Shown one piece after another: positions 5,324 through 5,390 of a DNA stretch of 5,390 bases (positions are counted from its first letter, which is position 1; each line of letters starts with the position of its first letter). A program made the position numbers and the translations under genes. The notes below the pieces were generated by a model. That model was given only the letters and a program-made list of their open reading frames with translations, did not search any database and was not told the DNA's origin. Source of the stretch: Clostridiales bacterium (GTDB lineage Bacteria > Bacillota > Clostridia > Tissierellales > Sedimentibacteraceae); the NCBI GenBank assembly GCA_003457065.1, contig DMJQ01000194.1:24821-30210 (forward strand), in the 5' to 3' direction.

Positions 5324-5390
5324 TATTCATGCATTTCAACTCTATACATTACAACGGTTCACCTGTCGTCTGCAATTACTTGCCCGTCGT
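5324..5390. other. Intergenic end of window, no supported gene
   Basis: About 65 bases following the palindrome. A plus-strand reading from ATG at 5329 stays open to the window edge (about 20 codons) but has no ribosome binding site. Composition is less AT-rich than the other spacers in the window. It may be a continuation of the repeat unit that contains the palindrome. Confidence 0.35.

Noticed and set aside
5329..5390. Start of a plus-strand gene at the window edge
   Set aside because: Only about 20 codons, no ribosome binding site, directly after a palindrome; more likely part of a non-coding repeat.
1..5390. CRISPR array, tRNA, rRNA or phage genes
   Set aside because: No regularly spaced repeats, cloverleaf, rRNA-like sequence or phage proteins were seen on either strand.

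Overview
The window is low-GC chromosomal DNA from a Gram-positive anaerobe, most likely class Clostridia (Bacillota). The evidence is strong AGGAGG-type ribosome binding sites, AT-rich intergenic DNA, and a sigma-54 gene upstream of cggR-gap. Genus cannot be read from the sequence. There are five protein genes in two divergent blocks. The left block is on the minus strand and the right block on the plus strand, separated by a 440-bp regulatory region.

Left block, read right to left: rpoN (sigma-54, 3187-1778) has its own extended -10 promoter and an intrinsic terminator. A 323-bp gap follows. It holds two minus-strand promoter candidates, a pair of inverted 10-bp repeats flanking the upstream promoter, and a well-matched CggR operator overlapping the start of transcription. 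Then come cggR (1454-429, the central glycolytic genes regulator) and the 5' third of gap (glyceraldehyde-3-phosphate dehydrogenase, from 391 and running off the window). This is the usual autoregulated glycolytic operon start: CggR should block transcription past its operator until fructose-1,6-bisphosphate accumulates. The Gap fragment has Thr where NAD-specific enzymes usually have an Asp that binds the adenine ribose.

Right block, plus strand: a sigma-A-type promoter (3354-3382) leads into a GC-rich hairpin, a clear glycine riboswitch aptamer (3451-3530) and an intrinsic terminator (3567-3590). Two tightly packed genes follow: an 89-aa ACT-domain protein of the UPF0237/GcvR-like type (3628-3897) and a 452-aa UPF0210/DUF711 'PFL family' protein (3907-5265). 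Neither family has an established function. Control of this pair by a glycine riboswitch, together with a GcvR-like ACT domain, makes a glycine-responsive two-gene module of unknown activity. This is the most interesting item in the window. The terminator's 3' arm is complementary to aptamer strands, which favours an OFF switch, but that is inference.

After the last gene lies a large perfect hairpin (12-bp inner stem plus a 7-bp outer arm) without a poly-T tail. It looks more like a dispersed palindromic repeat than a standard terminator. The final ~65 bases hold no gene I can support.
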